In this document: positions 47,463 to 56,263 of the stretch, in pieces | Numbering within the stretch: position 1 is the stretch's first letter | Layout of the letters: the number at the start of each line of letters is the position of its first letter | From: Fodinibius sp034521915 | Lineage (GTDB): Bacteria; Bacteroidota; Rhodothermia; Balneolales; Balneolaceae | Length of the DNA stretch: 64,000 nt | Assembly: GCF_034521915.1 (NCBI RefSeq) | Contig: NZ_JAXHLU010000013.1 | Coordinates: 62,001 to 126,000, forward strand | Direction of reading: 5' to 3' | Position numbers and translations under genes: made by a program | The notes under the pieces: generated by a model | What the model was told of the DNA's origin: nothing | Databases searched by the model: none | Seen by the model: only the letters and a program-made list of their open reading frames with translations

Positions 47463-48959
47463 TTAATTAGCCGATGTTAATTCAAAATCATCAATAAAGA
47501 AGGTTCCAGTCCTTCCGTGTCCTTCTCCACCGATCTGAATTACAATACGGTCAAAGTCTTCGCGATCGCTGACAGCACTGAAATCAAACTCTAAGTCTAC
47601 CCACTTTCCAGTCTCCGATACCTGCTGGATCACTGTTTCTTGAGTTTGCCATGAATTACCACCCAGTCCTGTTTCACCGTTAACATTATGGAGCTTTACC
47701 TCAACTTGCTTCAAGAGGTTTCCTGGTGCCCATGATTGTGCATTGGGATCTACCGTTTCATAATCATTGTAGGATGGCAAATAAGCCCTCAGTCGAATGA
47801 GGCTCCGCTCATTCAAGTTTAGTTCGTAACCAAGATCAATATATACGTTTTCAAATTGTCCCTCTCCTTTAGTGTATTTAGCAACCTTATTAGTTGTGTC
47901 AGGAACTAAAGGTGCAGGATCATCATAGCTTTCATTGAAATTCGTGATCTGATCAGTGACCCAGCTCACGTTTCCTTCCTCGTCAAAATTATCCTCCAGG
48001 GCTTCAGACTTATAAGGTAATATTTCTGGTGGATGTTCATAGCCTTCAGGAATCAATCGATGAAACCAAAAAAAGTTATTTTTTGTGTCTGAAAATCTAA
48101 TTACCATCAAATTTTCTTTCAGTTCTAAGATATCATATGTCCTAGTACCTGTATAAAACCCCATAAATGAAGGTTCAGAAATTTTCAATCTAAGTTCTCC
48201 ATTATCTGCTTCTTCTAATGAAAATGATTGATTCTCCGGAGCAGTGTAGGCGGTTACCAAATCATCACCGCCCGGACCAGCTGTCATAGGATTATTAAAA
48301 ATTTCAGCATCTGAATATTCAGTTTTTAGGAAAACATGACCATTTGTTTCCTGCTTATAAACAAATCCATCATCAAGTTGAAAAGTATACCGATCGTCAT
48401 AAAGACCAGCACCTGACTTAGCCTTTGGAGCGGCTTGCCACCATGCTGGCGTTCCATAACCATCCTCATTGGGATCAGCTGGGCCTAACCCCATATGACC
48501 AATTTGAGTACTATCAATAACCCAAGTTTTACCATTTATAGCATCAATACCACCTGTTAACATATTTAAATTTGGATCATCCAACATAGCAACATTTGTC
48601 TCAGCAATAGTTACTGTGCTGCTATCTATTGCATGCCCGGATTCGGTAAAAATAGTTAGCGAAACTGTATATTCGCCCTTTGTAGGAAATTCACCAATAA
48701 CTTCATCTCCTTCGGCCGTTGTGCCATTCCCAAAATCCCAAAGCGCCCTAAAACTATCAGACGTATTTGTGAAATGGATAATATTAGGGTTTTCGGAATC
48801 AGGTTCTGATGTGAAAGTTACATCCTCTGATGTTGGTGCGGAGCCTAGCTCACCGCCTGTCGTACTATCGGTACATGACGACATAAAAAAACCAACCATG
48901 AGTACTAAAAGCACCGTAAATTGATATGTCGGATTTTTTGAATTTTTGAACTTATACAT
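47463..48959 (-). CDS. PKD-domain surface glycan-binding-like lipoprotein
   Basis: A 498-residue lipoprotein (lipobox MSSC). A PKD domain lies at about 45-120 (FRALWDFGNGTTAEGDEVIG, FPTKGEYTVSLTI). A central unknown region, about 130-310, is rich in aromatics (NGKTWVIDS, TPAWWQAAPK, NFFWFHRLIPEGYEHPPE). The C-terminal region of about 170 residues (EDNFDEEGNVSWV to IDDFELTSAN) looks like a carbohydrate-binding jelly roll. There are no catalytic motifs. Its position after SusD suggests a surface glycan-binding protein for the same beta-glucan. Confidence 0.78.
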   Translation of the reverse strand: MYKFKNSKNPTYQFTVLLVLMVGFFMSSCTDSTTGGELGSAPTSEDVTFTSEPDSENPNIIHFTNTSDSFRALWDFGNGTTAEGDEVIGEFPTKGEYTVSLTIFTESGHAIDSSTVTIAETNVAMLDDPNLNMLTGGIDAINGKTWVIDSTQIGHMGLGPADPNEDGYGTPAWWQAAPKAKSGAGLYDDRYTFQLDDGFVYKQETNGHVFLKTEYSDAEIFNNPMTAGPGGDDLVTAYTAPENQSFSLEEADNGELRLKISEPSFMGFYTGTRTYDILELKENLMVIRFSDTKNNFFWFHRLIPEGYEHPPEILPYKSEALEDNFDEEGNVSWVTDQITNFNESYDDPAPLVPDTTNKVAKYTKGEGQFENVYIDLGYELNLNERSLIRLRAYLPSYNDYETVDPNAQSWAPGNLLKQVEVKLHNVNGETGLGGNSWQTQETVIQQVSETGKWVDLEFDFSAVSDREDFDRIVIQIGGEGHGRTGTFFIDDFELTSAN

Positions 48960-49076
48960 AATGAAATACCTTTCAGATTTATATTTATATACCGATAGTT
49001 TTGCATACCAAACTACTTTTATACTTCTCCAAAACAGTATGCAATACTATCAGCATAATCAGTTTAGTACTACTCT

Positions 49077-50606
49077 TTATTCATAACCATTGTTCTGTTC
49101 AAGAGCTGAGTTGTTTAGTGACTCCAGCGGGATAGGCAACACTTCGTGTATACCTTCCTGGAATCCTTCATCAGCCAAGACATCTGCAGCCCGACCGGTA
49201 CGCACTAAATTAAACCACCGGTGCCCTTCTGTAGCGAGCTCTAACTGCATTTCTCGATAAATATTATCAAGCGTAGGAGTAACAGGGCCCAGACCCACCC
49301 GGTCACGAACCTCGGTGAGTAAAGCTTCAGCTCGAGTATCACTAGAACCGTTCAAACGAACGAGCGCTTCAGCCTCAAGCAGGTAGGTGCCTGCAAGACG
49401 AACTTCTATATAGTTGTTGGGATAATTAAGTTCAATAGTCCCACTTTCAGCTGTGTATTCTTGTAGCGGGGCAAACTTCTTAATAAAGTATCCTGTATCT
49501 TCGAAGCCCGGCTCGTAACTGGCTGTTCCGTTGTCTGCCATACTTCCAATATCAACAATAGTATGATCGTAGCGTGGGTCGCCCTGAAGAGCATTCACCA
49601 ATTTGGAAGTGATAGGATTAAATCCATACCCACTGTTGTATGTGGGACCGCTATAACTTCGGGCGCCAACAAACTGCACATACACATTACCCTGGATATT
49701 TCCGCTTCCAAACATTCCCCAATCAGCTTGTTGTTTAGCTGTGTGAGTAATTTCAAAAATGGACTCCGAATGGTATTTATTATCCGGGCTGAATATTTCA
49801 GGATAATTGTCTAATAATTCATAAGCCGTAGAGGTATTCACTTGATTTAGCAAATTTGCAGCGCGCTGCATCTTCGCTTGATCTTGACCGTCTCCAATTT
49901 CATACATCAGCGATTTCGCCAAAAATGCCCGTGCCGCGCCTTTCGTTGCACGCCCAGCTTCGTTTGAAGGCAGTGGAGCCTTAGGCAAGTCAGCAATAGC
50001 AGCAGACAAATCTTCGTCGATCTGAGCATATACATCTGCAGGCGGTGCCTGCTCTTGTTGATAAATCTCACTGGTCTCGATCGGTTCTGTAATCAACGGA
50101 ACGTTGCGAAAAAGTCTAACCAACCAGAAGTAATAGTAGCCGCGTAAAAATCGAGCTTCAGCAACATATCGTGCTTTAGTTGCCTCATCCAGCCCCTGGA
50201 CACCCTCTATTCTTTGCAGTAATAGGTTTGCCCGGTTAATACCGGCGTAGCTACGGCTCCAATAGCCTGCCTGGGGACCCACGGCACTACTCAGATCATA
50301 GGAGTTCCACGCCTGCCAAGCTGTTACATCATTCGGTCCGCCACCACCGGCATTCATACCGTCCGAAGCACTATTAAGCGGTCCAAGGATATTTATAAAG
50401 GTACCATCAGGTCCGCCTGTTTGCCATCCTATTGGATTATATGCAGCTACTAATGCTGCAAACGCCTGGTCAGGAGTCTGATAATAATTTGACTCTAACT
50501 GCTGTCCTTTAGGCTCCACGTCCAAGACGTTATCACAGGAGGCAAAGGAAACGACTACAGCCAAACACATAAGATATGTAAGTAAACTTTTCATCATTTT
50601 CACCAA
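49077..50606 (-). CDS. susD: SusD/RagB-family outer-membrane glycan-binding lipoprotein
   Basis: A 509-residue lipoprotein (lipobox FASC; a start at Met 5, 50594, gives the neatest signal). SusD pattern: LDVEPKGQQLESNYYQTPDQ near the N-terminus, helical TPR-like core with YAGINRANLLLQRI, RFLRGYYYFWLVRLFRNVPL, and the C-terminal EGHRWFNLVRTGRAADVL. SusD caps the SusC barrel and binds the oligosaccharide. It is 27 bases downstream of SusC and must be translated with it. Confidence 0.93.
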   Translation of the reverse strand: MVKMMKSLLTYLMCLAVVVSFASCDNVLDVEPKGQQLESNYYQTPDQAFAALVAAYNPIGWQTGGPDGTFINILGPLNSASDGMNAGGGGPNDVTAWQAWNSYDLSSAVGPQAGYWSRSYAGINRANLLLQRIEGVQGLDEATKARYVAEARFLRGYYYFWLVRLFRNVPLITEPIETSEIYQQEQAPPADVYAQIDEDLSAAIADLPKAPLPSNEAGRATKGAARAFLAKSLMYEIGDGQDQAKMQRAANLLNQVNTSTAYELLDNYPEIFSPDNKYHSESIFEITHTAKQQADWGMFGSGNIQGNVYVQFVGARSYSGPTYNSGYGFNPITSKLVNALQGDPRYDHTIVDIGSMADNGTASYEPGFEDTGYFIKKFAPLQEYTAESGTIELNYPNNYIEVRLAGTYLLEAEALVRLNGSSDTRAEALLTEVRDRVGLGPVTPTLDNIYREMQLELATEGHRWFNLVRTGRAADVLADEGFQEGIHEVLPIPLESLNNSALEQNNGYE

Positions 50607-50633
50607 TTGTTGTGTTGTTTAGATTTGTCTGAT

Positions 50634-53600
50634 TTAAAATTTGATATTTACACCAACTTGGAAAGATTGAGCTTGCGGATAAATGCCGCGGTCGATACCA
50701 AAGCTGGCTCCGCCAACTTCAGGATCGAAACCGGAATATGCGGTTATTGTTGCCAGGTTCTCGGCACGAACGTAAACACGTGCTTGTTGAATACCGAGAT
50801 CACTTGAAAGCTCTACCGGCAACGTATACCCAAGCTGCAGGGTTTTGATCCTGAAATAGCTTCCATCAGACAGATAAAAATCGGATGGATTTGTAAAGTT
50901 ATTATTGGGATCGCTATCTGAAAGACGCGGATAAGAATTAGAAGTACCCGGTCCTGTCCAACGATTCAATGCCCGTGTTGTATAGTTGGCGGAAGCAATG
51001 TCGAGGCGGCGCAGTCCCTGGAAAATTTCGTTTCCATATACACCTTGTCCAAACATCTTCAAATCAAACTGCCTCCAATTTGCAGAAAGGTTGATACCAA
51101 ATGTCCAAGGAGCTGTTGGATTCCCGATGAAGGTACGATCTTCACTGGTAATGCGGCCATCACCATTTAGATCCTTCCAGCGAAAATCACCCGGCTGGGC
51201 ATTTGGCTGGATAAGATCTCCATCAGAGTTCGTATAGTTATTTACTTCTTCCTGCGTTTGGAAAATACCCTGTGTCTCGAAACCGTAAAACGATCCAATA
51301 GGTTGTCCAACAGTGGTTCGCGTAAGCTCATAAGCACTTGCCTGTAGCGGTATCGATCCGACTAAGAAATCGTTTTCACCAATATCGGTAACCTCGTTCT
51401 TATTATAGGAACCATTTGCCGTAACGCTAAAGCCGTAGTCCTCAAACTGCTTGTCATAACCCAATTCAAGTTCAACACCATCGTTAGTCAAGCTTGCTAC
51501 ATTACCAAATGGATTGCCGCTGGCACCAACATATGAGGGGATTTCAACCTGGAGGAGCATTCCATTAGTCTCTTTGTGATAATAGTCAAAAGTCAAAGAA
51601 AAATTATTCAGAAAAGTGGCGTCAAAACCAGCATTAATCTGAGTTGTTTCCTCCCACTCCAGGCTTGGATTAGCCGGGGCATTCGGGCTTGCACCAGTGT
51701 AAATACTGTTTCCAAACACATAGTTGCGACCTCCCGAAACTGTTGACTGGTACTGGAAATCACCCAACGAGCGATCATTACCGTTGACCCCGTAAGATGC
51801 GCGAACTTTTAAATAATCAACAAAAGTGTCCGGGAAGAATTGTTCAGAGGTTGGCACCCAGCCCACCGAAACGGCGGGGAACGTTCCATACTGATTTTCA
51901 CTTCCAAATCGGGAAGAGCCATCAATCCGGAGCACTACCGTTAGCAAATACCGGCTATCATAATCGTAATTAACTCGGCCGAAGTATGAATTAAGGGCGT
52001 ATGGCTGTGCCTCTCCTCCAAAAGCAATACGCTGATCATTAGGCACTGAAAAGTTCATTGAGGCATTATCAAAATTCTGTGCCGGGATGGCCTGATATGT
52101 TCCACCAACAGTAGTAGCGTTGGTTTCGCGCGTGCTGGTTCCTACCAAGAAGTCGAAATTATGATAATCAAGGCTGGTGGAATAGTTAATAGTATTTTCC
52201 CAGCTCCAGATTAAGTTACGACTATTCTCGCGAGCAAAACTATTGGTACCCGTATTCTGAGCAACTGAACTCAGGTAATAAATTGGAGTAAAAGACTCAA
52301 AGCCAAAGAAGGCTGGCTTAACGCCAATATCAGTCTTAACTAACAGGTTCTCTATTGGTTCAACCTCGAGACTGAGATTACCAACAATATTATGAGAGTA
52401 CCCATAATTTCCGCGCTGTGTTTCGATATATGCCAGCGGATTCGACATTTCCTGTCCTACATATCGCGAGATTCCGTAGGGATAACCTTGCTCGTTCCTT
52501 ATTACAGGATTATTGCTATATGGAGGGCTATTAATAGTAGATTCATTAGTAATAAGTACTGGTGTTATGGGATCCAGATTAATTGCAGAACTAAGAGGAC
52601 CGCCAAACTCAGTATTGGTTCCCAAACTTCCGCGATTCTTCTCGTATGTATAGCTAATATTTTCACTAAAGGTTAGCCAGTCAGTAACATCAACAGTAGA
52701 ATTTAATCGAAATGATACCTTTTTATTATGCGAAATCGGTGATGCTACAATACCCTGCTCATCGTAATACCCAATTGAGGCATAGTACGAAGATGTTTCA
52801 TTACCACCGCTAAAACTAAGGTTTTGATTAATCACTGCTGCAGAATTATTGAAAATCGTTTCCTGCCAGTCGGTACCTTCGCCATACTGCTCTGGGTTAG
52901 GAAAAATAATCCCGTTACCTGCCGCTACAGAAGACTCATTTCGCAACACGGCATATTCTCTGGCATTCAACAAGTCCAATTTTTGTTCAGGTCCTTGGAT
53001 TCCATAATAACTACTGTAGCTAACTTCGAAATCACTGCGTGAGCCACTTTTTGTAGATACAAGAACAACTCCACTTGCAGCTCTTGTACCATAGATTGCT
53101 GCTGAAGCAGCATCCTTTAATACTTGGATTGATTCAATATCACTTGGATTCAAATAGCCAATACCGCCATTTTCAATAGGAACGCCATCCACAATATAGA
53201 GAGGGTCACTATTATTTATAGAGGTCGTCCCACGAATTCTCACAGATGATGAGGAACCAGGTGCACCTGAACTTGAGGTTACCCGAACTCCCGAAACACG
53301 ACCTTGCAAGGCATCATCTAAGCGCTGTACCGGCGCCTCATCCAAATCCTCTGAACTTACAGAAGATATTGAACCACTCACATTTCTTCTCTCCTGTGTT
53401 CCGTATCCAACAACTACAATTTCTTCTCCCGCTGCAAAGACCTGGGGCTGAAGAGCAACATTTAATACGTTTTGTCCATCATATACAATCTCTTGAGTCT
53501 GATAACCAATATAAGAGAAACGCAATGTATCCTGTGGCTCTACTGATGTGAGAGAGTACTCTCCATCCATGTCCGTCGAAGTACCACGACTAGTTCCCTT

Positions 53601-54029
53601 GATAATAATATTCACTCCGGGAAGTGTTTCGTTTGTTTCACTATCAGTTACAACACCGGATACGGTATCAGCTGCAATTTCTAATTTTGTCTCAGGTAGC
53701 TTTGAAATCACAAAGGTACGATTATCAATATAGCTATAATCTAAACCATGAGGCTCCAATAGCTTTTTAATTTTTTCTCTTAGCGTTCCATCGAGCTCTT
53801 TTGCAGAACTTAATTTTCCTTCCACAATACTGGATTCGTACAGAAATACCACATTGTAACCGGTTTCAATACGTTCCAATTGTTTTTCTAAACTTACCTT
53901 TGTATCAACCTCCTGGGCTTTCACAAAATTTTCATTTAGAACATACTGCGTCGACTGTCCCGCCCAAGCGGCATTAATCCCAAATAAAAGGATGAATAAA
54001 ACCAAGAAGGTGTATCTTTTAGTCTTCAT
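50634..54029 (-). CDS. susC: SusC/RagA TonB-dependent transporter with STN signalling domain
   Basis: A 1131-residue outer-membrane transporter. I use ATG 54029 (MKTKRYTFLVLFILLFGINA, signal ending AWAG); the longer frame adds 11 residues from 54062. After the signal, an STN domain (about 45-115: YNVVFLYESSIVEGKLSSAK, IDNRTFVISK) is the surface that signals through FecR. Then come a CarboxypepD_reg-like domain (VSGVVTDSETNETLPGVNII, GTSTDMDGEYSL), a TonB box/plug (VVVGYGTQERRNVSGS, RIRGTTSINNSDPLYIVDGV) and a barrel ending QSFQVGVNIKF. It imports glycan oligomers with SusD using TonB energy. Confidence 0.94.
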   Translation of the reverse strand: MKTKRYTFLVLFILLFGINAAWAGQSTQYVLNENFVKAQEVDTKVSLEKQLERIETGYNVVFLYESSIVEGKLSSAKELDGTLREKIKKLLEPHGLDYSYIDNRTFVISKLPETKLEIAADTVSGVVTDSETNETLPGVNIIIKGTSRGTSTDMDGEYSLTSVEPQDTLRFSYIGYQTQEIVYDGQNVLNVALQPQVFAAGEEIVVVGYGTQERRNVSGSISSVSSEDLDEAPVQRLDDALQGRVSGVRVTSSSGAPGSSSSVRIRGTTSINNSDPLYIVDGVPIENGGIGYLNPSDIESIQVLKDAASAAIYGTRAASGVVLVSTKSGSRSDFEVSYSSYYGIQGPEQKLDLLNAREYAVLRNESSVAAGNGIIFPNPEQYGEGTDWQETIFNNSAAVINQNLSFSGGNETSSYYASIGYYDEQGIVASPISHNKKVSFRLNSTVDVTDWLTFSENISYTYEKNRGSLGTNTEFGGPLSSAINLDPITPVLITNESTINSPPYSNNPVIRNEQGYPYGISRYVGQEMSNPLAYIETQRGNYGYSHNIVGNLSLEVEPIENLLVKTDIGVKPAFFGFESFTPIYYLSSVAQNTGTNSFARENSRNLIWSWENTINYSTSLDYHNFDFLVGTSTRETNATTVGGTYQAIPAQNFDNASMNFSVPNDQRIAFGGEAQPYALNSYFGRVNYDYDSRYLLTVVLRIDGSSRFGSENQYGTFPAVSVGWVPTSEQFFPDTFVDYLKVRASYGVNGNDRSLGDFQYQSTVSGGRNYVFGNSIYTGASPNAPANPSLEWEETTQINAGFDATFLNNFSLTFDYYHKETNGMLLQVEIPSYVGASGNPFGNVASLTNDGVELELGYDKQFEDYGFSVTANGSYNKNEVTDIGENDFLVGSIPLQASAYELTRTTVGQPIGSFYGFETQGIFQTQEEVNNYTNSDGDLIQPNAQPGDFRWKDLNGDGRITSEDRTFIGNPTAPWTFGINLSANWRQFDLKMFGQGVYGNEIFQGLRRLDIASANYTTRALNRWTGPGTSNSYPRLSDSDPNNNFTNPSDFYLSDGSYFRIKTLQLGYTLPVELSSDLGIQQARVYVRAENLATITAYSGFDPEVGGASFGIDRGIYPQAQSFQVGVNIKF

Positions 54030-54080
54030 ATCATTTAGATTTTTTATTATGTAATTAATCATGATCCAGTATCCTGTGAA

Positions 54081-55140
54081 TCAATTTTTGGTGTTGATAT
54101 AAACTTTCTGTTCCCGCTTTTCGATATCCACATTCAGCGTCTTAGCAATACCTTCCAGGATGAAACTTAAGTTTAAATTCTTAAATCTGCCTGTAAGCTT
54201 CTTATCCAAAAGTGCTTTGTTATTTACTTTTACTTCCACACCGTAAGTAAATTCAATTCTTTTAATTAAGTCTGATAATGGCGTATTATCCAACACCAGA
54301 CTATCGCTGGCCCAAGAGGTATACACTTCGGGATTCACTTGCTCCACCTCTATTTTGTCAAGATTTTGAGAAAATAGGGCCATTTGATTTGGCTCCATGA
54401 CATACTCCAGATCTTTCTTTCCCAGAGAATCTTGAACATTGACCCTAACGCTGCCCTCTTTTAATACCACCCTGCTACGCCCATCGGTAGTATTTACTGA
54501 AAACTCTGTTCCCAAAACCGAAACATTTCCATCAGGCGTATGCACAATAAAAGTTCTGGAATCATACTTTGGCTTTCGGGTAATACTAAAAAGGGCTTCT
54601 CCCTCTAACCAAACACGCATGGTATCAACGGTTGTTATTCTTTCAGGGTACCCGCATTTGAGAGTTTGCATTCATCACTATATCAGAGCCATCAGAATAG
54701 TGTACCGTTGTTTTTTGTCCTGTTTTAGTTTCTATAAGTTGATAATTAATCGAGGCGGCCCGGCTACTTTCTGTTCCGTCGTTCTGTTGTAAAAGTGTGT
54801 GCCGGGCCAAAAATCCAACCAACAGTAAAATACCCGCGGCTGCGGCCATAGTGGCCCAAACCATCTTAGTGTGCTTTTTCTTTACTTCCTGAAGGGGCTT
54901 ATATCGATTTTCCGAGTCGATACGCTCCATCAGCCGTTCTAACTCCAGATCGGAATCTGGCTTTGGAATGGTTTGTGTACCCTTATTAAGCAACTTTTGT
55001 GCTTTCTTCGCTATTTTTGCATTCTTAGCACTTTCCTGCATCCAAGCAGTCCATTGCTCTATTTCTTCCTCCGATGCACTTCCTTTCAGAAAGCGGACAA
55101 AAGAGTCATCCTTTAATATTTCGGAGAGTTTATCAGGCAT
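54081..55140 (-). pseudogene. fecR: FecR-family anti-sigma factor, split by an apparent +1 frameshift
   Basis: Two frames join into one FecR of about 350 residues. The first (55140 down to 54652) has a cytoplasmic N-terminal anti-sigma part, a single membrane helix (about 97-113, ATMAAAAGILLLVGFLA) and ends in VHYSDGSDIVMNANSQMR, the FecR motif, just before a spurious stop at 54643. The second (54650 to 54081) continues YPERITTVDTMRVWLEGEAL, HTPDGNVSVLGTEFSVNT and the C-terminal STN-contact domain (DNTPLSDLIKRIEFTYGVEV). Removing one G from the GGG at 54651-54653 restores R-YPER. As written, only a truncated anti-sigma plus membrane helix would be made. Confidence 0.88.
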
Positions 55141-55306
55141 TGGTTTATTTACTTTTTCTATTGGATTATCCTCGATTCTACCCTAATAGAGGGGGCTCAA
55201 CCTGATTTCTACTCTATATTTTCTATATTTTTTTCTCTTGAAATGCAATAATAGCATAAATTGCTGTAAGGCAACGACTTACGAGACAATGAATTCAGAA
55301 AAAAAA

Positions 55307-55879
55307 TTAATTTTTTAAAAAAATTCGCAAGTTTTCCAAGGCATCGTATACTAAATTGTAGATACTTTGTGCGCGAATCTGCAGAACTTCAGCAAGCTCG
55401 TTAGTAGATAGGCCTTCAAAATATTTTAAATAGATCACTTCTCGCTGACGCGGGGTAAGTTCTGCAATCGCCTCTTTTAAACCTTCATGTTCTTCCTCCC
55501 CCAGCTCCAATGTTTCCTGCCAAACCTGGTAATTCGGCAATACATCAAATTCTTCTGAAAAATATTTCTTATCAATATCCTGTCTGCGTTCAATATTTTT
55601 CTTTTTCCGAAGAAGTTGGCGACGAAGAGATATGAAAAGATAAGCTTTAATAGAATCTGGTTGATTAAGATTATTCCGGTATTTCCAAAGGTTGTAAAAG
55701 ACTTCCTGAATCGAATCGCGAACCAGATCAGTATTGGGTACGATCCGATACCCATAACGGTAAAGAGAATCAAAATTGTCATTAAAAAGAGCTGCCAACG
55801 CTTCTTTATCTCCTTGGCAAAGCTTTTCCCAAAGCTCAACCGATTTTAAATTATCGTAGTCAAACTGATTAGCGCTCAT
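55307..55879 (-). CDS. ECF sigma factor (FecI-like, Bacteroidota type)
   Basis: A 190-residue extracytoplasmic-function sigma factor. Region 2 (about 25-95) has the ALFNDNFDSLYRYGYRIV and IQEVFYNLWKYRNNL helices. Region 4 (about 130-185) has LTPRQREVIYLKYFEGLSTN, then ELAEVLQIRAQSIYNLVYDA, a HTH. It should transcribe the SusC-SusD genes once FecR and SusC release it. It is 166 bases ahead of fecR. Confidence 0.92.
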   Translation of the reverse strand: MSANQFDYDNLKSVELWEKLCQGDKEALAALFNDNFDSLYRYGYRIVPNTDLVRDSIQEVFYNLWKYRNNLNQPDSIKAYLFISLRRQLLRKKKNIERRQDIDKKYFSEEFDVLPNYQVWQETLELGEEEHEGLKEAIAELTPRQREVIYLKYFEGLSTNELAEVLQIRAQSIYNLVYDALENLRIFLKN

Positions 55880-56263
55880 TAATCTGTGCAGGTAATATTC
55901 GCCATGTTATGATTGGATAAAATACAAATATTAAAGACAAAAAACTCTTTAGAAAGTGATCACTTGTTTTATCTCAAAATTGGAACAATAAACTTTTAAA
56001 AATAAGTCACGGTTTAAATTCAACAAATATTAACCCTTAGTTGGTTAGGATCTAAACAAAAATTTATCAATTCCTATCAAAATGAGACTTAAAAAACATA
56101 TAAGAGTTGTAGTATTATGCAAGTTTTATACTTGCTCTTGATAGTTGCAAAATCTTGCAGTAGCTTCAAGGCGTTCCGTCGTTCTGAAATTTTAAATACT
56201 TCTGTTGCAAACAAAAGGCGGAAGTACTTTATATTTAAATTTAAATTTCAGAATACGACGATT
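55880..56263. other. 384-bp divergent control region of the glucan locus
   Basis: It lies between the ECF sigma gene (left, minus) and the GH3 gene (right, plus), so both promoters should lie here. A perfect 12-bp palindrome AAGTGATCACTT sits at 55954-55965. An A/T palindromic run (TTTAAATTTAAATTT) at about 56235-56250 precedes the GH3 start. A frame opening at 56117 can be read through to GH3 but its 49 extra residues look non-coding. No separate gene recognised. Confidence 0.45.

Noticed and set aside
54030..54062. Earlier start for SusC
   Set aside because: Adds 11 polar residues before an otherwise complete signal peptide starting at 54029.
56117..56263. 49-residue N-terminal extension of GH3
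   Set aside because: Lys/Phe-rich, no signal; ATG 56264 starts a standard export signal and the extension overlaps probable promoter DNA.
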